DNA of 64,000 nt from Mycobacterium saskatchewanense (GTDB lineage: Bacteria; Actinomycetota; Actinomycetes; Mycobacteriales; Mycobacteriaceae), in contig NZ_AP022573.1 of NCBI RefSeq assembly GCF_010729105.1, positions 3,224,001 to 3,288,000 of the forward strand, read 5' to 3'. Under the pieces are notes generated by a model. The model was not told the origin of the DNA. It did not search any database and saw only the letters and a list, made by a program, of their open reading frames with translations. Made by a program: the position numbers and the translations under genes. This document shows positions 43,062-53,651 of this stretch, piece by piece; positions within the stretch are counted from its first letter, which is position 1, and the number at the start of each line of letters is the position of its first letter.

Positions 43062-45221
43062 TCAGAGCGGTTGGGCCACGGTTTCGCGCGACCTGGCCGC
43101 GATCAACTCGAGTTGCGCGAGGTTGGCCGCCACGGTGACGAGCGGCTGAGCGGCCTCGACCGCCTCGGGGCCCGCGGGTGACTCGGCGCGCAACGCCCGG
43201 ACGAATTCGCCAGCCATCGGACGCCCCACCGTGTCGCCGGTGTCGACCCGCCCGGCGATCTGCTCGACGGCGAAGTCGAGGTGGGCTTCCAACAGCGACC
43301 GGGTAGCCGGGCACGCCCCGGCCGGCGGCAGCGTCCTGATGTCGGCGATCATGTCCGCCGTCAGGCGTACCCAGGTGGCGCGGTTGGCCGCCCGCACGAC
43401 CGGGGTGCGCAGGTCGGCACCGCTGCCGGTCTCCGAAAGATAATGGCGCACAGCGTCGTCGACGCGCCGGCTGCCCACCAGGGCATCGTGGCTCAGAACG
43501 GCGAGATCGGCGTCGTCCCCCGGCCGATGCCGGGTGACCCGCAGCACGGCCGCCCGCAGGTAGCGCACGTTGACGTCGCGGGCGGCGTCGATGAGGGCGG
43601 ACACCGCGGCCGTGGCGCCGCGCGGCCACAACAGCAGCGATACGCCCATGCCGACGGCCGCGCCCACCGCGATGTCCTCGATGCGCAGCAGGCCGATACG
43701 CCAACCGGTGGGGAGCGTGAGGCTCAGGATGGTCAACAGGTTCAACGTGCCCACGGCCTGCGCGGCGGCGAACGAAACGAAGCGCGGCAGATAGGTGGAG
43801 GCGAACACGGTGATCGGCACCAGCAGCCATTGCACCCCCGGTGTGACGCCCACGGCGGCGACGAGCAATCCGCCGAAGACAATGCCGACCGCGGTGCCCG
43901 TCACCGCCTGCACGACCTTGGTTCGGGTGGCCAGCGCGCTGCTGCTGAGCACCAGCATCGTTCCGACCACGACCCAGAAGCCGCGGTCGACAAGATGCAG
44001 GTGCGCGACCGCCACCGCCAGCGCCAACCCGACGCCCATGCGCAGGCCGTTGTGGGCCGCCACGGACCGGGCGGCCAGGAAGGCGCTGAGGGTCATGGTG
44101 CCGGCGACGGTCTCCGGGGACAACCGGTCGGCGAAGCCGGTGGGCGGCAGTCTCAGGCCGAGGGCCCGCGCCCACACGGGCCGGGCGTCGGCCGCCACCG
44201 CCGCGACGATCACCCTGCCCGCCAGGGCGACCGTCGTCGCGATCACCCGGCACTCCAGCAGCCGCCGTCCGACGGCGACCGCGGCCACGTCGTCCGGCGC
44301 GGCGAGCACCAGCGCGACGTTGTCGCGGTACTCGTGACGCGCCCGCGACCGCAACCGGGGCAGCGCCTCGTCGAGCGCCGCACGGTTGGCCGGCAGTTCC
44401 GCCGTCAACGATGCGTCCAGCATGCGGGCGCAGCAGCGCAGGACGTCGACGGCCGGCGTGTTGACCGCTCCCAGGACCGACGCCGTCCGGTCGTCGACCA
44501 CGTCGGCGATCAGTTCCAGGAAGTCGACGAGGCGAACCAGCGCCCGGCTGCCCGCGCTGAGGCCGACCGGGCGGGAGCTGGCGGCCAGGAAGTTGGCCCG
44601 CAACGCGTCCATCGCCTCGGTCACGTCTTGGGCCGAGCCGGCGCCCTCCATCCGGTCGGCGAGCGCCGCACACACGCGTGCGGCGCGGCGACGCAGCTCG
44701 TCGTAGTGCCGGGGTGGGAGGACGAACAGCGCCGCCGGCACGCAGATCACCAGCGCGATGACCCAACCCAGCAGCCGGTCCCCGAGCGGGCCCGCAGGCG
44801 TACAGACCGGCCAGATGTAGAACAACAGGGTCGCGCGCTGGCCGGCCGACATCGTCGAGCTCAGCATGCCCGCCAGGCTGGCGACCACACCGAGGACGAG
44901 CGTCAACGTCACCGCCAGCCAGGCGTTGGGGGCGACCAGCGTGCCGAGGCTGATCAGCGCGAACCCGTTGGCGGCCAGCCCGAGGTAGGCCACTACGCGC
45001 TGCTGTCGGTTCCCGGGAAAGTCGGTTACCACCAGCAGCCAGAACGCGCCGAGCAGCGCGTAGAGGGGCACCGCCTTGCCGCCCACCACCAAGAAGGCGA
45101 ACCCGGTCGTGACCGGCACCGCGATCGCCGCGCGGATCGCGCGGCGCAGCGCATCACCCTCCGGATCCTTGGTCCGCAACAGCTGCCACGTCTGCCGGAT
45201 CGAGGGGATCCGGATCAGCAT
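43062..45221 (-). CDS. FUSC-type (aromatic acid exporter-like) membrane protein (719 aa)
   Basis: Two blocks of about five to six hydrophobic segments (residues about 28-170 and 385-510) are separated by a soluble helical domain and followed by a second soluble tail. This is the fusaric acid resistance / YccS arrangement. The second block has AHLHLVDRGFWVVVGTMLVLSS and an LWPRG motif typical of FUSC proteins. Such proteins are thought to export aromatic acids or to act in the envelope, but no substrate is proven. It is tail-to-tail with selB. Its start overlaps no other gene, and GTGGAT-GATAA-ATCCAC stands just before it. Confidence 0.8.
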   Translation of the reverse strand: MLIRIPSIRQTWQLLRTKDPEGDALRRAIRAAIAVPVTTGFAFLVVGGKAVPLYALLGAFWLLVVTDFPGNRQQRVVAYLGLAANGFALISLGTLVAPNAWLAVTLTLVLGVVASLAGMLSSTMSAGQRATLLFYIWPVCTPAGPLGDRLLGWVIALVICVPAALFVLPPRHYDELRRRAARVCAALADRMEGAGSAQDVTEAMDALRANFLAASSRPVGLSAGSRALVRLVDFLELIADVVDDRTASVLGAVNTPAVDVLRCCARMLDASLTAELPANRAALDEALPRLRSRARHEYRDNVALVLAAPDDVAAVAVGRRLLECRVIATTVALAGRVIVAAVAADARPVWARALGLRLPPTGFADRLSPETVAGTMTLSAFLAARSVAAHNGLRMGVGLALAVAVAHLHLVDRGFWVVVGTMLVLSSSALATRTKVVQAVTGTAVGIVFGGLLVAAVGVTPGVQWLLVPITVFASTYLPRFVSFAAAQAVGTLNLLTILSLTLPTGWRIGLLRIEDIAVGAAVGMGVSLLLWPRGATAAVSALIDAARDVNVRYLRAAVLRVTRHRPGDDADLAVLSHDALVGSRRVDDAVRHYLSETGSGADLRTPVVRAANRATWVRLTADMIADIRTLPPAGACPATRSLLEAHLDFAVEQIAGRVDTGDTVGRPMAGEFVRALRAESPAGPEAVEAAQPLVTVAANLAQLELIAARSRETVAQPL

Positions 45222-45270
45222 GAGTGGATGATAAATCCACCGCCCGCGGCGGTGCCGCCGTCGCGGCCCG

Positions 45271-45735
45271 CTACAGCCGCTCTTTGACGGCCGCGGACAG
45301 GCGCGAGCCGTCGGCCTTGCCCGCCGCGATCGCCGTGGCCGCCTTCATAACCATGCCCATCTGCTTCATGCCGGGCCGCTGCCCGATCTCCTCGGCCACC
45401 TGGGCGATGGCGGTGTCGGCGACGTCCGCCAGTTCGGCCTCGGTGAGCGGGGTGGGCAGGTACTCGTCGATGATCCGCGCCTCGGCGTGCTCGTTGGCGG
45501 CCAAATCGCCGCGGCCGTTCTGGGTGTAGATCTCGGCGGACTCGCCACGTTTGCGGGACTCGCGGGCCAGCACCTTGATCACTTCGTCGTCGGAGAGTTC
45601 CCTGGCCTGCTTGCCGGAGACCTCCTCCGTCTGGATCGCGGCCAGCACCATGCGCAGGGTCGCGGTCCGCAGCTTGTCCTGGTTCTTCATCGCCTGGGTC
45701 AGGTCGGCCCGCAGCCGGGATTTGAGTTCCGCCAT
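45271..45735 (-). CDS. GatB/YqeY domain protein (154 aa)
   Basis: A stand-alone YqeY-type protein matching the tRNA-amidotransferase GatB tail domain: MAELKSRLRADLTQAMKNQD at the start, ELSDDEVIKVLARESRKR in the middle, and PGMKQMGMVMKAATA before the end. The ATG at 45735 is the family's normal start; the frame open to 45978 continues into unrelated antisense sequence. It corresponds to Rv3688c of M. tuberculosis by context. Its role, perhaps in tRNA binding, is not established. Confidence 0.9.
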   Translation of the reverse strand: MAELKSRLRADLTQAMKNQDKLRTATLRMVLAAIQTEEVSGKQARELSDDEVIKVLARESRKRGESAEIYTQNGRGDLAANEHAEARIIDEYLPTPLTEAELADVADTAIAQVAEEIGQRPGMKQMGMVMKAATAIAAGKADGSRLSAAVKERL

Positions 45736-45806
45736 GCCCGAGACGCTACGCGCCACGCGGTCGGTCAGGATTGAGAAATGCCCGGACCGCCGACAGGATG
45801 GACCCC

Positions 45807-46952
45807 ATGACAATCGACGGGCCGCCTGGTTATCCGGTCGGCCCGCCCCCGGCGTACGGTCCACCGCCCGCATACGGCCCGCCGCCGGGATACGGGCCGC
45901 CACCGGGATACGGTCCCCCTCCCGGGTACGGGCCGCCGCCGGCATATGGCCCCCCGCCCGGGTACGGGCCGCCGCCATACGTTCAGCCGGCCAAGCCCGG
46001 GATCATTCCGCTGCGGCCGCTCACCCTGAGCGAAATCTTCAACGGCGCAGTCGGATACGTCCGGAGCAACCCGAAGGCGACCCTGGGACTGACCGCGATC
46101 GTGGTGGTGATCATCCACGCGGTCACGCTGATCGCCACGCTGACGCCGCTGGCCGCCTACGGCCGGTTCGACACGGAACGCACCGACGAGGTTCCGGCGG
46201 GCGTCGTCGGCGCCGGCCTGGCCTCCATGAGCGGTGGCGTCCTCGTCAGCTGGCTGGGCGGCATGCTGCTGTCCGGCATGCTCACGGTCATCGTCGGCCG
46301 GGCCGTGTTCGGGTCACCGATCACGATGGGCGAGACGTGGGCGAAGATCCGCGGCCGGCTGTGGCCCTTGCTGGGGCTGGCGCTGCTGGAGGGCGTGGTG
46401 TCGGCGGCCCTCATCGGGTTCGTCGTCGTGCTGGTGGCGGCGCTGGTCGCCTTCGGCAACGTGACCGCCGCGGTCCTGTTGGGCTTCCCGCTGGCACTCG
46501 GCGTTCTCGCCCTGATGACGTACCTGTACACGGTGGTGCTGTTCGCGCCGGTGCTCATCGTGCTGGAGCGCCTGCCGGTCTTCGATGCGATCACCCGATC
46601 CTTCGCGCTGGTCCGCAACGGCTTTTGGCGGGTGCTGGGGATCCGGGCACTCACCTTCCTCGTTGTCACCATCGTCGCCGGCGCCGTCGGAGCGCCGTTC
46701 AGCATCGCCAGCCAGTTCTTCCTGGTCTCCTCGTCCGGCGTGGCTTTCCTGGCGAGCACCGCCATGGCCTCGTTCGGGTCGGCGATCGGCCAGATCATCA
46801 CCGCGCCGTTCAGCGCCGGGGTCATCGTGCTGCTGTACACCGACCGCCGGATGCGCGCCGAGGCGTTCGACCTGGTGCTGCAGACCGGCGCGGTCGGCGG
46901 GCCCTACGCGGTCGCGTCCACCGACAATCTCTGGCTGACCCGCCCCCGCTGA
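45807..46952 (+). CDS. Membrane protein with GPPPxY repeat N-terminus (381 aa)
   Basis: The first 60 residues are proline/tyrosine/glycine-rich with eight GPPPAY or GPPPGY repeats. After LRPLTLSEIFNGAVGYVRSNPK come about six hydrophobic segments similar to the membrane domain of glycerophosphodiester phosphodiesterases, but the catalytic domain is absent. By order it matches M. tuberculosis Rv3689. The ATG at 45807 has AGGA eight bases upstream; ATG 45798 is an alternative. It opens the rightward operon with the DUF4129, DUF4350, MoxR and DUF58 genes. Confidence 0.82.
   Translation: MTIDGPPGYPVGPPPAYGPPPAYGPPPGYGPPPGYGPPPGYGPPPAYGPPPGYGPPPYVQPAKPGIIPLRPLTLSEIFNGAVGYVRSNPKATLGLTAIVVVIIHAVTLIATLTPLAAYGRFDTERTDEVPAGVVGAGLASMSGGVLVSWLGGMLLSGMLTVIVGRAVFGSPITMGETWAKIRGRLWPLLGLALLEGVVSAALIGFVVVLVAALVAFGNVTAAVLLGFPLALGVLALMTYLYTVVLFAPVLIVLERLPVFDAITRSFALVRNGFWRVLGIRALTFLVVTIVAGAVGAPFSIASQFFLVSSSGVAFLASTAMASFGSAIGQIITAPFSAGVIVLLYTDRRMRAEAFDLVLQTGAVGGPYAVASTDNLWLTRPR
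45840..45980 (+). repeat. 18-bp coding repeats (GPPPxY, eight copies)
   Basis: Eight near-identical 18-base units encode Gly-Pro-Pro-Pro-(Ala/Gly)-Tyr. Codon choice varies between copies, so the amino-acid pattern rather than recent slippage is maintained. Confidence 0.85.
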
Positions 46953-46965
46953 GGACCAATACACA

Positions 46966-47619
46966 GTGCCTTCCATCGACATCGATCGAGACGCCGCGCA
47001 CCAGGCCGCTCAGATCGAACTCGGCAAACCGATCTACGGCAAGGAGTCCGCCGGCCAGCGGTTCACCGAGTGGCTCAACGAAATGATCTACCGGCTCCTG
47101 CAGAAGGCCGCCACGGTGCCCGGCGGCTGGATCACCACCACGGTGCTCTTCGTCCTGCTGGCGGTCGCGGTGGTGGCCGCCGTCCATGTCGCGCGGCGCA
47201 CCATGCGCACCGACCGCGGCGGTGACTATCAGTTGTTCGGGGCGGCCCAGCTCACCGCGGCGCAGCACCGCGCCACGGCCGAAAGCTATGCCGCGGAGGG
47301 CAATTGGGCGGCCGCGATCCGCCACCGGCTGCGCGCCGTCGCCCGCCAGCTGGAGGAGACGGGCATAGTGGAGCCCGCACCCGGCCGCACCGCCAACGAA
47401 TTGGCCCGCGACGCCGGTGCCGCGCTGCCGCACTTGAACGACGAGTTGTCGCGCGCGGCAACGGCTTTCAATGACGTCACCTACGGCGAGCAGCCCGGGA
47501 CCCCGGACGCGTATCGGATGATCGCCGACCTCGACGACCACCTGCGGTCTAGACCGCAGGCCGCGCCCTCGGCACCGGGGCCGCCCGCGTCGCCCGAATC
47601 CTGGGCGCAGGTCCGGTGA
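46966..47619 (+). CDS. DUF4129-type single-pass membrane protein (217 aa)
   Basis: A GTG start gives MPSIDIDRDAAHQAAQIELGKPIYGKE. One transmembrane segment (about residues 55-75, WITTTVLFVLLAVAVVAAV) is followed by a cytoplasmic helical domain with NWAAAIRHRLRAVARQLEETG and PGRTANELARDAG, the DUF4129 signature. These are constant members of MoxR-DUF58 clusters and may tie the complex to the membrane. The stop overlaps the next GTG by 4 bases. It matches Rv3690 by position. Confidence 0.8.
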   Translation: MPSIDIDRDAAHQAAQIELGKPIYGKESAGQRFTEWLNEMIYRLLQKAATVPGGWITTTVLFVLLAVAVVAAVHVARRTMRTDRGGDYQLFGAAQLTAAQHRATAESYAAEGNWAAAIRHRLRAVARQLEETGIVEPAPGRTANELARDAGAALPHLNDELSRAATAFNDVTYGEQPGTPDAYRMIADLDDHLRSRPQAAPSAPGPPASPESWAQVR

Positions 47620-48751
47620 CGGCGACCACCGCGATCGCCGACACCGGTACGCGTCGCCGGCGGTCCTGGCGCTGGGTGATCCTGACGCTGTTGGCGCTCG
47701 CCCTGATCGCCGGAACCGACGCCTACCTGACCGCCCCGCGGCCCGGCGCGCGGATGGACCCGGCCGCGACCGGCCCCGACGGGGCCCACGCACTGGTGGC
47801 GTTGCTGCGCGACGGCGGCGTCGACGTTGTCGTTGCCGACGGGATCGCCGACGTCGAACGGGAGGCGCGACCCGACACGCTCATCCTCGTGGCGCAGAGC
47901 CAGTACCTGGCCGACGCCACCCTCGACCGCCTGGCGAAAGTCCCCGGTGACCTCTTGTTGGTGGAACCGACCACACGCACCCGCGAGGCCCTGCTGCCCG
48001 GTTTCCGGATGTCGGGCACCGGCACCGGCTTCGACAGCAAGCCCGAATGCGCGCTGCGAGAAGCGACTCGGGCCGGCCCGGTCCGGTTCGGCCCGAGCGA
48101 GGCCTACCGGGCGAAGGATTCCCGGCCCCTGACCAGTTGCTACGACGGGGTGCTGATCCGCTTCCGGGACCACGGCCGCACCGTCACCGCGGTCGGCAAC
48201 AGCGACTTCATGACCAACGGGAACCTGCTGCAGGCGGGCAACGCGGCGCTCGCGATGAACCTCGCCGGCGACCGGCCCCGCCTGGTCTGGTACGCGCCGC
48301 ACCGCGTCGAGGGCGAATCGTCGACGTCGGCCTCGGTGCTCGACCTCGTCCCGCAGAACGTGACGTGGGTCGTTGTTCAGCTCTGGCTGGTCGTGCTGCT
48401 GGCGGCGCTGTGGAAGGGCCGCCGGCTGGGCCCGCTGGTCGCCGAGGAGCTGCCGGTCGTGGTGCGCGCCTCGGAGACAGTCGAGGGCCGCGGCCGGCTG
48501 TACCGGTCCCGCCGGGCCCGCGATCGGGCGGCGGCGGCCTTGCGCACCGCCACCCTGCAGCGGCTGCTGCCCCGGCTCGGCCTGGGGCCGGACGCTCACC
48601 CACCCGCGGTCGTCACGACCGTGGCCCGGCGCATCGGCGCCGACGCCGGGTTCGTCTCGTACCACCTCTTCGGCCCACCCCCGGCCACCGACCACGACCT
48701 GCTACAACTTGCCCGTGCGCTCGACGACATCGAAAGGCAGGTCACCCAGAC

Positions 48752-48755
<4 letters not shown>
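47616..48755 (+). CDS. DUF4350 membrane protein (379 aa)
   Basis: One transmembrane helix near the start (about 18-36, WRWVILTLLALALIAGTDAYL) is followed by a large outer domain of the DUF4350/GATase-like type (GPDGAHALVALLRDGGVDV). A second helix lies near residue 250 (VTWVVVQLWLVVLLAALWKG), then an Arg-rich cytoplasmic tail. The GTG overlaps the upstream stop, and the stop overlaps the MoxR start, both by 4 bases. It matches Rv3691 by order. It is a fixed part of MoxR operons, with no known activity. Confidence 0.8.
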
Positions 48756-49738
<983 letters not shown>

Positions 49739-49811
49739 TGATTCGCGTCCGCGACGATGCGGTGCGGGTACCGCCCGCTTGCGGGGGACGAAGCGATGAG
49801 GAGCGGCGCCA

Positions 49812-51134
49812 ATGATCCTGACCGGGCGCGCCGGCCTGCTGGCGCTGGTCTGCGTCGTGCCCATCGCGCTGTCGCCGTCGCCGACGAACACATTCGCGGT
49901 GCTGCTCGTCGCGCTAGTGGCCCTCGTCGCCGTCGACGTGGCGCTGGCGGCCGGCACCCGCACCCTGCGCTACACGCGCTCGCCCGACCGTTCCGCCCGG
50001 CTCGCCCAGCCGGTGGACGTCGAGCTGCTGATCCACAACGACGGCCGCCGCGCGTTTCGCGGTCAGGTCCGCGACGCGTGGCCCCCGAGCGCGCGCGCCG
50101 AGCCGCGCAGCCAGTCGGTGACGATCCCCGCCGGGCAGGGCCAGCGCATCCAGACTCAGTTGCGGCCGGTCCGCCGCGGCGACCAGCGGGCGGCCGCGGT
50201 GACCGCCCGGTCGATCGGCCCGCTCGGGCTGGCCGGGCGGCAGCGTTCACGGCAGATCCCCGGCCAGGTGCGGGTGCTGCCGCCTTTCCTGTCGCGCAAG
50301 CATCTGCCGTCGCGGCTGGCCAAGCTGCGGGAGATCGACGGCCTGCTTCCGACGCTGATCCGCGGGCAGGGGACGGAATTCGACTCGCTGCGCGAATATG
50401 TCGTCGGGGACGACGTGCGCTCCATCGACTGGCGCGCCACCGCGCGACGCGCCGACGTCGTGGTGCGCACCTGGCGACCCGAACGCGACCGGCGCGTGGT
50501 GATCGTGCTCGACACCGGACGCACGGCCGCGGGCCGCGTCGGAGTGGACCCCATCGCGGCCGACCCGGCGGGGTGGCCCCGGCTGGACTGGGCGATGGAC
50601 GCGGCCCTGTTGCTGGCCGCGCTCGCGTCGCGGGCCGGCGACCATGTCGACTTCCTCGCCCATGACCGGGTGAGCCGGGCCGCCGTGTTCGGCGCGTCGC
50701 GCACCGAACTCCTCGCGCAGCTGGTGGACGCGATGTCCCCGCTGCAGCCCGCCCTCATCGAATCCGATTGGCGCGCAACCGTCGCCACGATCTTGCGGCG
50801 CACCCGGCGCCGGTCCCTGGTGGTGCTGCTGACCGACCTCAACGCGACGGCGCTCGACGAGGGCCTGCTGCCGGTGCTGTCGCAGCTGTCGGCCAGACAC
50901 CACCTGCTCGTCGCCGCGGTCGCCGACCCCCGGGTCGACCAGATGGCGGCCGGCCGATCCGACGCGGCCGCAGTCTACGACGCGGCGGCCGCCGAGAAAT
51001 CCCGCAACGATCGCGGCGCCATCGCGACGCGACTGCGCCGCGGCGGCGTGGAGGTCGTCGACGCCCCGCCCACCGAGCTGGCCCCCGCGCTCGCCGACCG
51101 CTACCTGGCCATGAAAGCGACCGGCCGGCTCTGA
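49812..51134 (+). CDS. DUF58 (VWA-like) membrane protein (440 aa)
   Basis: Two N-terminal membrane helices (about 5-50) are followed by a beta-rich part and the DUF58 signature GTEFDSLREYVVGDDVRSIDWRATAR (in two parts, about 190-215). A VWA-like metal site (VVIVLDTG) completes the domain. DUF58 proteins are the standard partner of MoxR ATPases. It starts 73 bases after moxR and matches Rv3693. The gene ends four bases before the convergent SpoIIM-like gene. Confidence 0.9.
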   Translation: MILTGRAGLLALVCVVPIALSPSPTNTFAVLLVALVALVAVDVALAAGTRTLRYTRSPDRSARLAQPVDVELLIHNDGRRAFRGQVRDAWPPSARAEPRSQSVTIPAGQGQRIQTQLRPVRRGDQRAAAVTARSIGPLGLAGRQRSRQIPGQVRVLPPFLSRKHLPSRLAKLREIDGLLPTLIRGQGTEFDSLREYVVGDDVRSIDWRATARRADVVVRTWRPERDRRVVIVLDTGRTAAGRVGVDPIAADPAGWPRLDWAMDAALLLAALASRAGDHVDFLAHDRVSRAAVFGASRTELLAQLVDAMSPLQPALIESDWRATVATILRRTRRRSLVVLLTDLNATALDEGLLPVLSQLSARHHLLVAAVADPRVDQMAAGRSDAAAVYDAAAAEKSRNDRGAIATRLRRGGVEVVDAPPTELAPALADRYLAMKATGRL

Positions 51135-51138
51135 GGGC

Positions 51139-52140
51139 TCAGCCCGTGGGCACCACGTCCGGGGCGTCCTCAATGTCGCCCGTCTCGCCTGCCTTCAGCG
51201 CTCGCCGGCCGAAGTATCCGATGTACGCCAGGAACGCCGCCTCCGCGACGATCCCGATGCCGACGCGCAGGAACGTCGGCATCGGCGACGGCGTCACCAG
51301 CGCCTCGATCAGCCCGGAGACCAAAAGCACGCCGACCAGGCCGACGGCGACCGACACGACGGCCCGGCCCTGTTCGGCAAGCACCTGCCCCCGCGGCCGG
51401 TCACCCGGTGATATCACCGACCATCCCAGCCGCATTCCCGTTGCGCCGGCGAGGAATACGGCCGTCAGCTCCAGCAGGCCGTGGGGTGCCAGCAGACCCA
51501 CCAGCAGGCCGCCCTTGCCGGCCTGGAACATCAACCCGGCGATGAGGCCGAGGTTGGCGGCGTTCTGGAAGAGGATGAGCGGAATCGGCAGCCCCAGAAC
51601 CACGGCAAGCGCGATGCACTGCGCGGAGACCCACGAGTTGTTCACCCAGACCTGCAGCGCGAACGCCGCCGCCGGGTGCTCGCTGTAGTACGACGCGACG
51701 TCGTGGTTCACCAATTGCTCGATGTCGCTTGGGGTCCCGACCGCCGACTGCACCTCGGGATTGTTGGCCACCCAGAACGCAATGATCAGCACGACGGCGA
51801 AGAACGCCGCCGCCGTGCCCGCCCACCACCGCCACGACCGGTACGCCACCACCGGGAACGACACCGTCCAGAACCGGGTGAACGAGCTGCTGAGCGGCGC
51901 GTGAGCCCCGGTCACCACCGAGCGGGCGCGCGCCACCAGGCTCGAGAGCCGGCCGATCAGCAAAGAGTCCGGCAGGTTCGTGCTGGCCGAGCGCAGGATC
52001 GACAGATGGGTGGACACACGCTGGTAGAGCTCGACCAGTTCGTCGACCTCCGCCCCGGTCAGCGACCGGCGCCTGCCGATCAGCTCGTTGAGCCGGTCCC
52101 AGGTGCCGCGATGGGTCAGCACGAATGCGTCGACGTCCAC
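51139..52140 (-). CDS. SpoIIM-like (stage II sporulation protein M domain) membrane protein (333 aa)
   Basis: A soluble N-terminal part (VDVDAFVLTHRGTWDRLNELI onward) is followed by about six hydrophobic segments, with APHGLLELTAVFLAGATGMRLGW typical of the SpoIIM/DUF95 family. The GTG at 52140 gives the conserved N-terminus. This organism does not sporulate, so the family name is historic; such proteins accompany MoxR and RDD genes widely. It corresponds to Rv3694c. It lies between the convergent DUF58 gene and the divergent RDD gene (25-base gap). Confidence 0.88.
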   Translation of the reverse strand: MDVDAFVLTHRGTWDRLNELIGRRRSLTGAEVDELVELYQRVSTHLSILRSASTNLPDSLLIGRLSSLVARARSVVTGAHAPLSSSFTRFWTVSFPVVAYRSWRWWAGTAAAFFAVVLIIAFWVANNPEVQSAVGTPSDIEQLVNHDVASYYSEHPAAAFALQVWVNNSWVSAQCIALAVVLGLPIPLILFQNAANLGLIAGLMFQAGKGGLLVGLLAPHGLLELTAVFLAGATGMRLGWSVISPGDRPRGQVLAEQGRAVVSVAVGLVGVLLVSGLIEALVTPSPMPTFLRVGIGIVAEAAFLAYIGYFGRRALKAGETGDIEDAPDVVPTG

Positions 52141-52165
52141 CCTGCGCAGGGTACCGTTCGGTGTT

Positions 52166-52999
52166 ATGTCGGAGGTGGTCACGGGCGATGCCGTGGTGCT
52201 CGACGTGCAGATCGCGCAGTTGCCGGTGCGGGCCGTCAGCGCGCTGATCGACATCACGGTCATCCTGGTCTGCTACGTGCTCGGGCTGATGCTGTGGGCG
52301 GCCACCTTGACCCAGTTCGACACCGCGCTGAGCACCGCCGTCTTGCTGATCTTCACAGTCCTGGTGATCCTCGGGTATCCGCTGGTGCTGGAAACCGCCA
52401 CCCGCGGCCGATCGGTGGGCAAGATCGCGATGGGCCTGCGGGTGGTTTCCGATGACGGCGGCCCGGAACGCTTCCGGCAGGCGCTGTTTCGCGCGTTGGC
52501 GTCGGTCGTGGAGATCTGGATGCTGTTCGGGAGCCCCGCCGTCATCTGCAGCCTGTTGTCCCCCAAGGCCAAACGCATCGGCGACATCTTCGCCGGCACC
52601 GTGGTGGTCAGTGAACGCGGACCCCGGCTGACTCCGCCGCCGGTGATGCCGCCGTCGCTGGCATGGTGGGCGTCGTCGCTGCAGCTTTCCGGGCTCGACC
52701 CGGGCAGGGCCGAGGTCGCGCGCCAATTCCTTTCCCGGGCATCACAATTGGACTGGCAACTACGGCAGCAGATGGCGTATCGCATCGCGGGCGACGTCGC
52801 GTCGCGGATCGCGCCACCCCCGCCACCGGGCGCGCCGCCCGAACTGGTGCTCGCCGCCGTCCTGGCCGAACGCCATCGCCGCGAGCTCGCGCGGCTTCGG
52901 CCCTCCGCGCCACCGCCCCCGCCGATGACGCCGTGGCCGCCGCCGGCGGCCCGGCCGGCGCAGCAGGAACACGCCGGCGGATTCTCGCCGCCCGCCTAG
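52166..52999 (+). CDS. RDD family membrane protein (277 aa)
   Basis: The RDD domain opens with LPVRAVSALIDITVILVCYVLG (Arg and Asp of the family name) and includes TRGRSVGKIAMGLRVVSDDG. Two to three hydrophobic segments occupy the first 120 residues. The C-terminal half is proline-rich and probably disordered. The ATG at 52166 (MSEVVTGDAVVLDVQ) is the usual RDD start; upstream sequence is the opposite-strand promoter region. It is divergent from the SpoIIM-like gene and matches Rv3695. Confidence 0.88.
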   Translation: MSEVVTGDAVVLDVQIAQLPVRAVSALIDITVILVCYVLGLMLWAATLTQFDTALSTAVLLIFTVLVILGYPLVLETATRGRSVGKIAMGLRVVSDDGGPERFRQALFRALASVVEIWMLFGSPAVICSLLSPKAKRIGDIFAGTVVVSERGPRLTPPPVMPPSLAWWASSLQLSGLDPGRAEVARQFLSRASQLDWQLRQQMAYRIAGDVASRIAPPPPPGAPPELVLAAVLAERHRRELARLRPSAPPPPPMTPWPPPAARPAQQEHAGGFSPPA

Positions 53000-53021
53000 C
53001 GGGCCTAATGGGAGTTGATCG

Positions 53022-53252
53022 GCGATCAACCACCAGATCAGCGATCTGGAGACCGAACTTGTGCTCGGCGCCCGGGTGCGCGGGCGACCTGCACCACCAA
53101 GCCCTGCGAGCCGTCGGCAACCGCCTCGTCGGCATCATTCACGGCTGCCTAAGCCACCACACCACATACAACGAACAAACAGCGTGGTCGCACCGCCACA
53201 ACAACCCCCACCACCAACGCCGCTTGACAACTTACGCACCTGGGATGTCTAG
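53022..53252 (+). pseudogene. Remnant of an IS110-type transposase 3' end
   Basis: Pieces of an IS110-family transposase C-terminus appear in different frames. INHQISDLETEL comes first, then HQALRAVGNRLVGIIHGCLS and EQTAWSHR in another frame, and finally PLDNLRTWDV followed by TAG in a third. At least two frameshifts or deletions separate them. No element ends were found. The remnant fills the gap before the convergent membrane-protein gene and overlaps its last 4 bases. Confidence 0.7.
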
Positions 53253-53641
53253 CCGGATACGGTCGCCGCCATCCAGACGACGTCGGCGATCAACAACACC
53301 CAGCCGCACAGGGGCACGACTATTCCGCCGCGGCGCTTCGCGGTGAAGAACGAGACGACCAGCACCACGAACGCCACCACGGGCGCACCGTAGAACGCGA
53401 CGCCGAAATCGATCCCCCCGCGACCCAGGTTGGGACAGTTGCGGGCGCTGCACCCGTCGGTGCTCATCACGGCCCCGAGCGCGAACAGCATGACGATGGC
53501 GGCGGCGGGCACCGTCGTCAGCGCCAGCCCCCAGTTGACCCACGGCCACACGTTGCGCCTGCGGTTCCCGGCGCCGGCGGCCGGTTCCGCCGCATCGGGG
53601 GCTCCGCTGCCTACGGCGAGGTTGGAGTCATTTGCGTTCAT
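53249..53641 (-). CDS. Small three-helix membrane protein (130 aa)
   Basis: After about 30 polar residues (MNANDSNLAVGSG) come three hydrophobic segments (about 33-58, 80-99 and 108-128). They are separated by a loop with two cysteines (TDGCSARNCPNLG). No known family was recognised. The ATG at 53641 is chosen because the frame upstream to 54496 is antisense to the padR-type gene. A strong sigma-F-like promoter lies 10 bases upstream of the ATG, suggesting a leaderless stress-induced gene. It is divergent from the PadR regulator. Confidence 0.72.
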   Translation of the reverse strand: MNANDSNLAVGSGAPDAAEPAAGAGNRRRNVWPWVNWGLALTTVPAAAIVMLFALGAVMSTDGCSARNCPNLGRGGIDFGVAFYGAPVVAFVVLVVSFFTAKRRGGIVVPLCGWVLLIADVVWMAATVSG

Positions 53642-53651
53642 CACAGAGTTC

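Noticed and set aside
43281..45287. A 668-codon plus-strand frame opposite the FUSC gene
   Set aside because: Composition is Arg/Gln/His/Gly-rich with no fold, and the opposite strand has well-placed membrane segments. It is a GC shadow.
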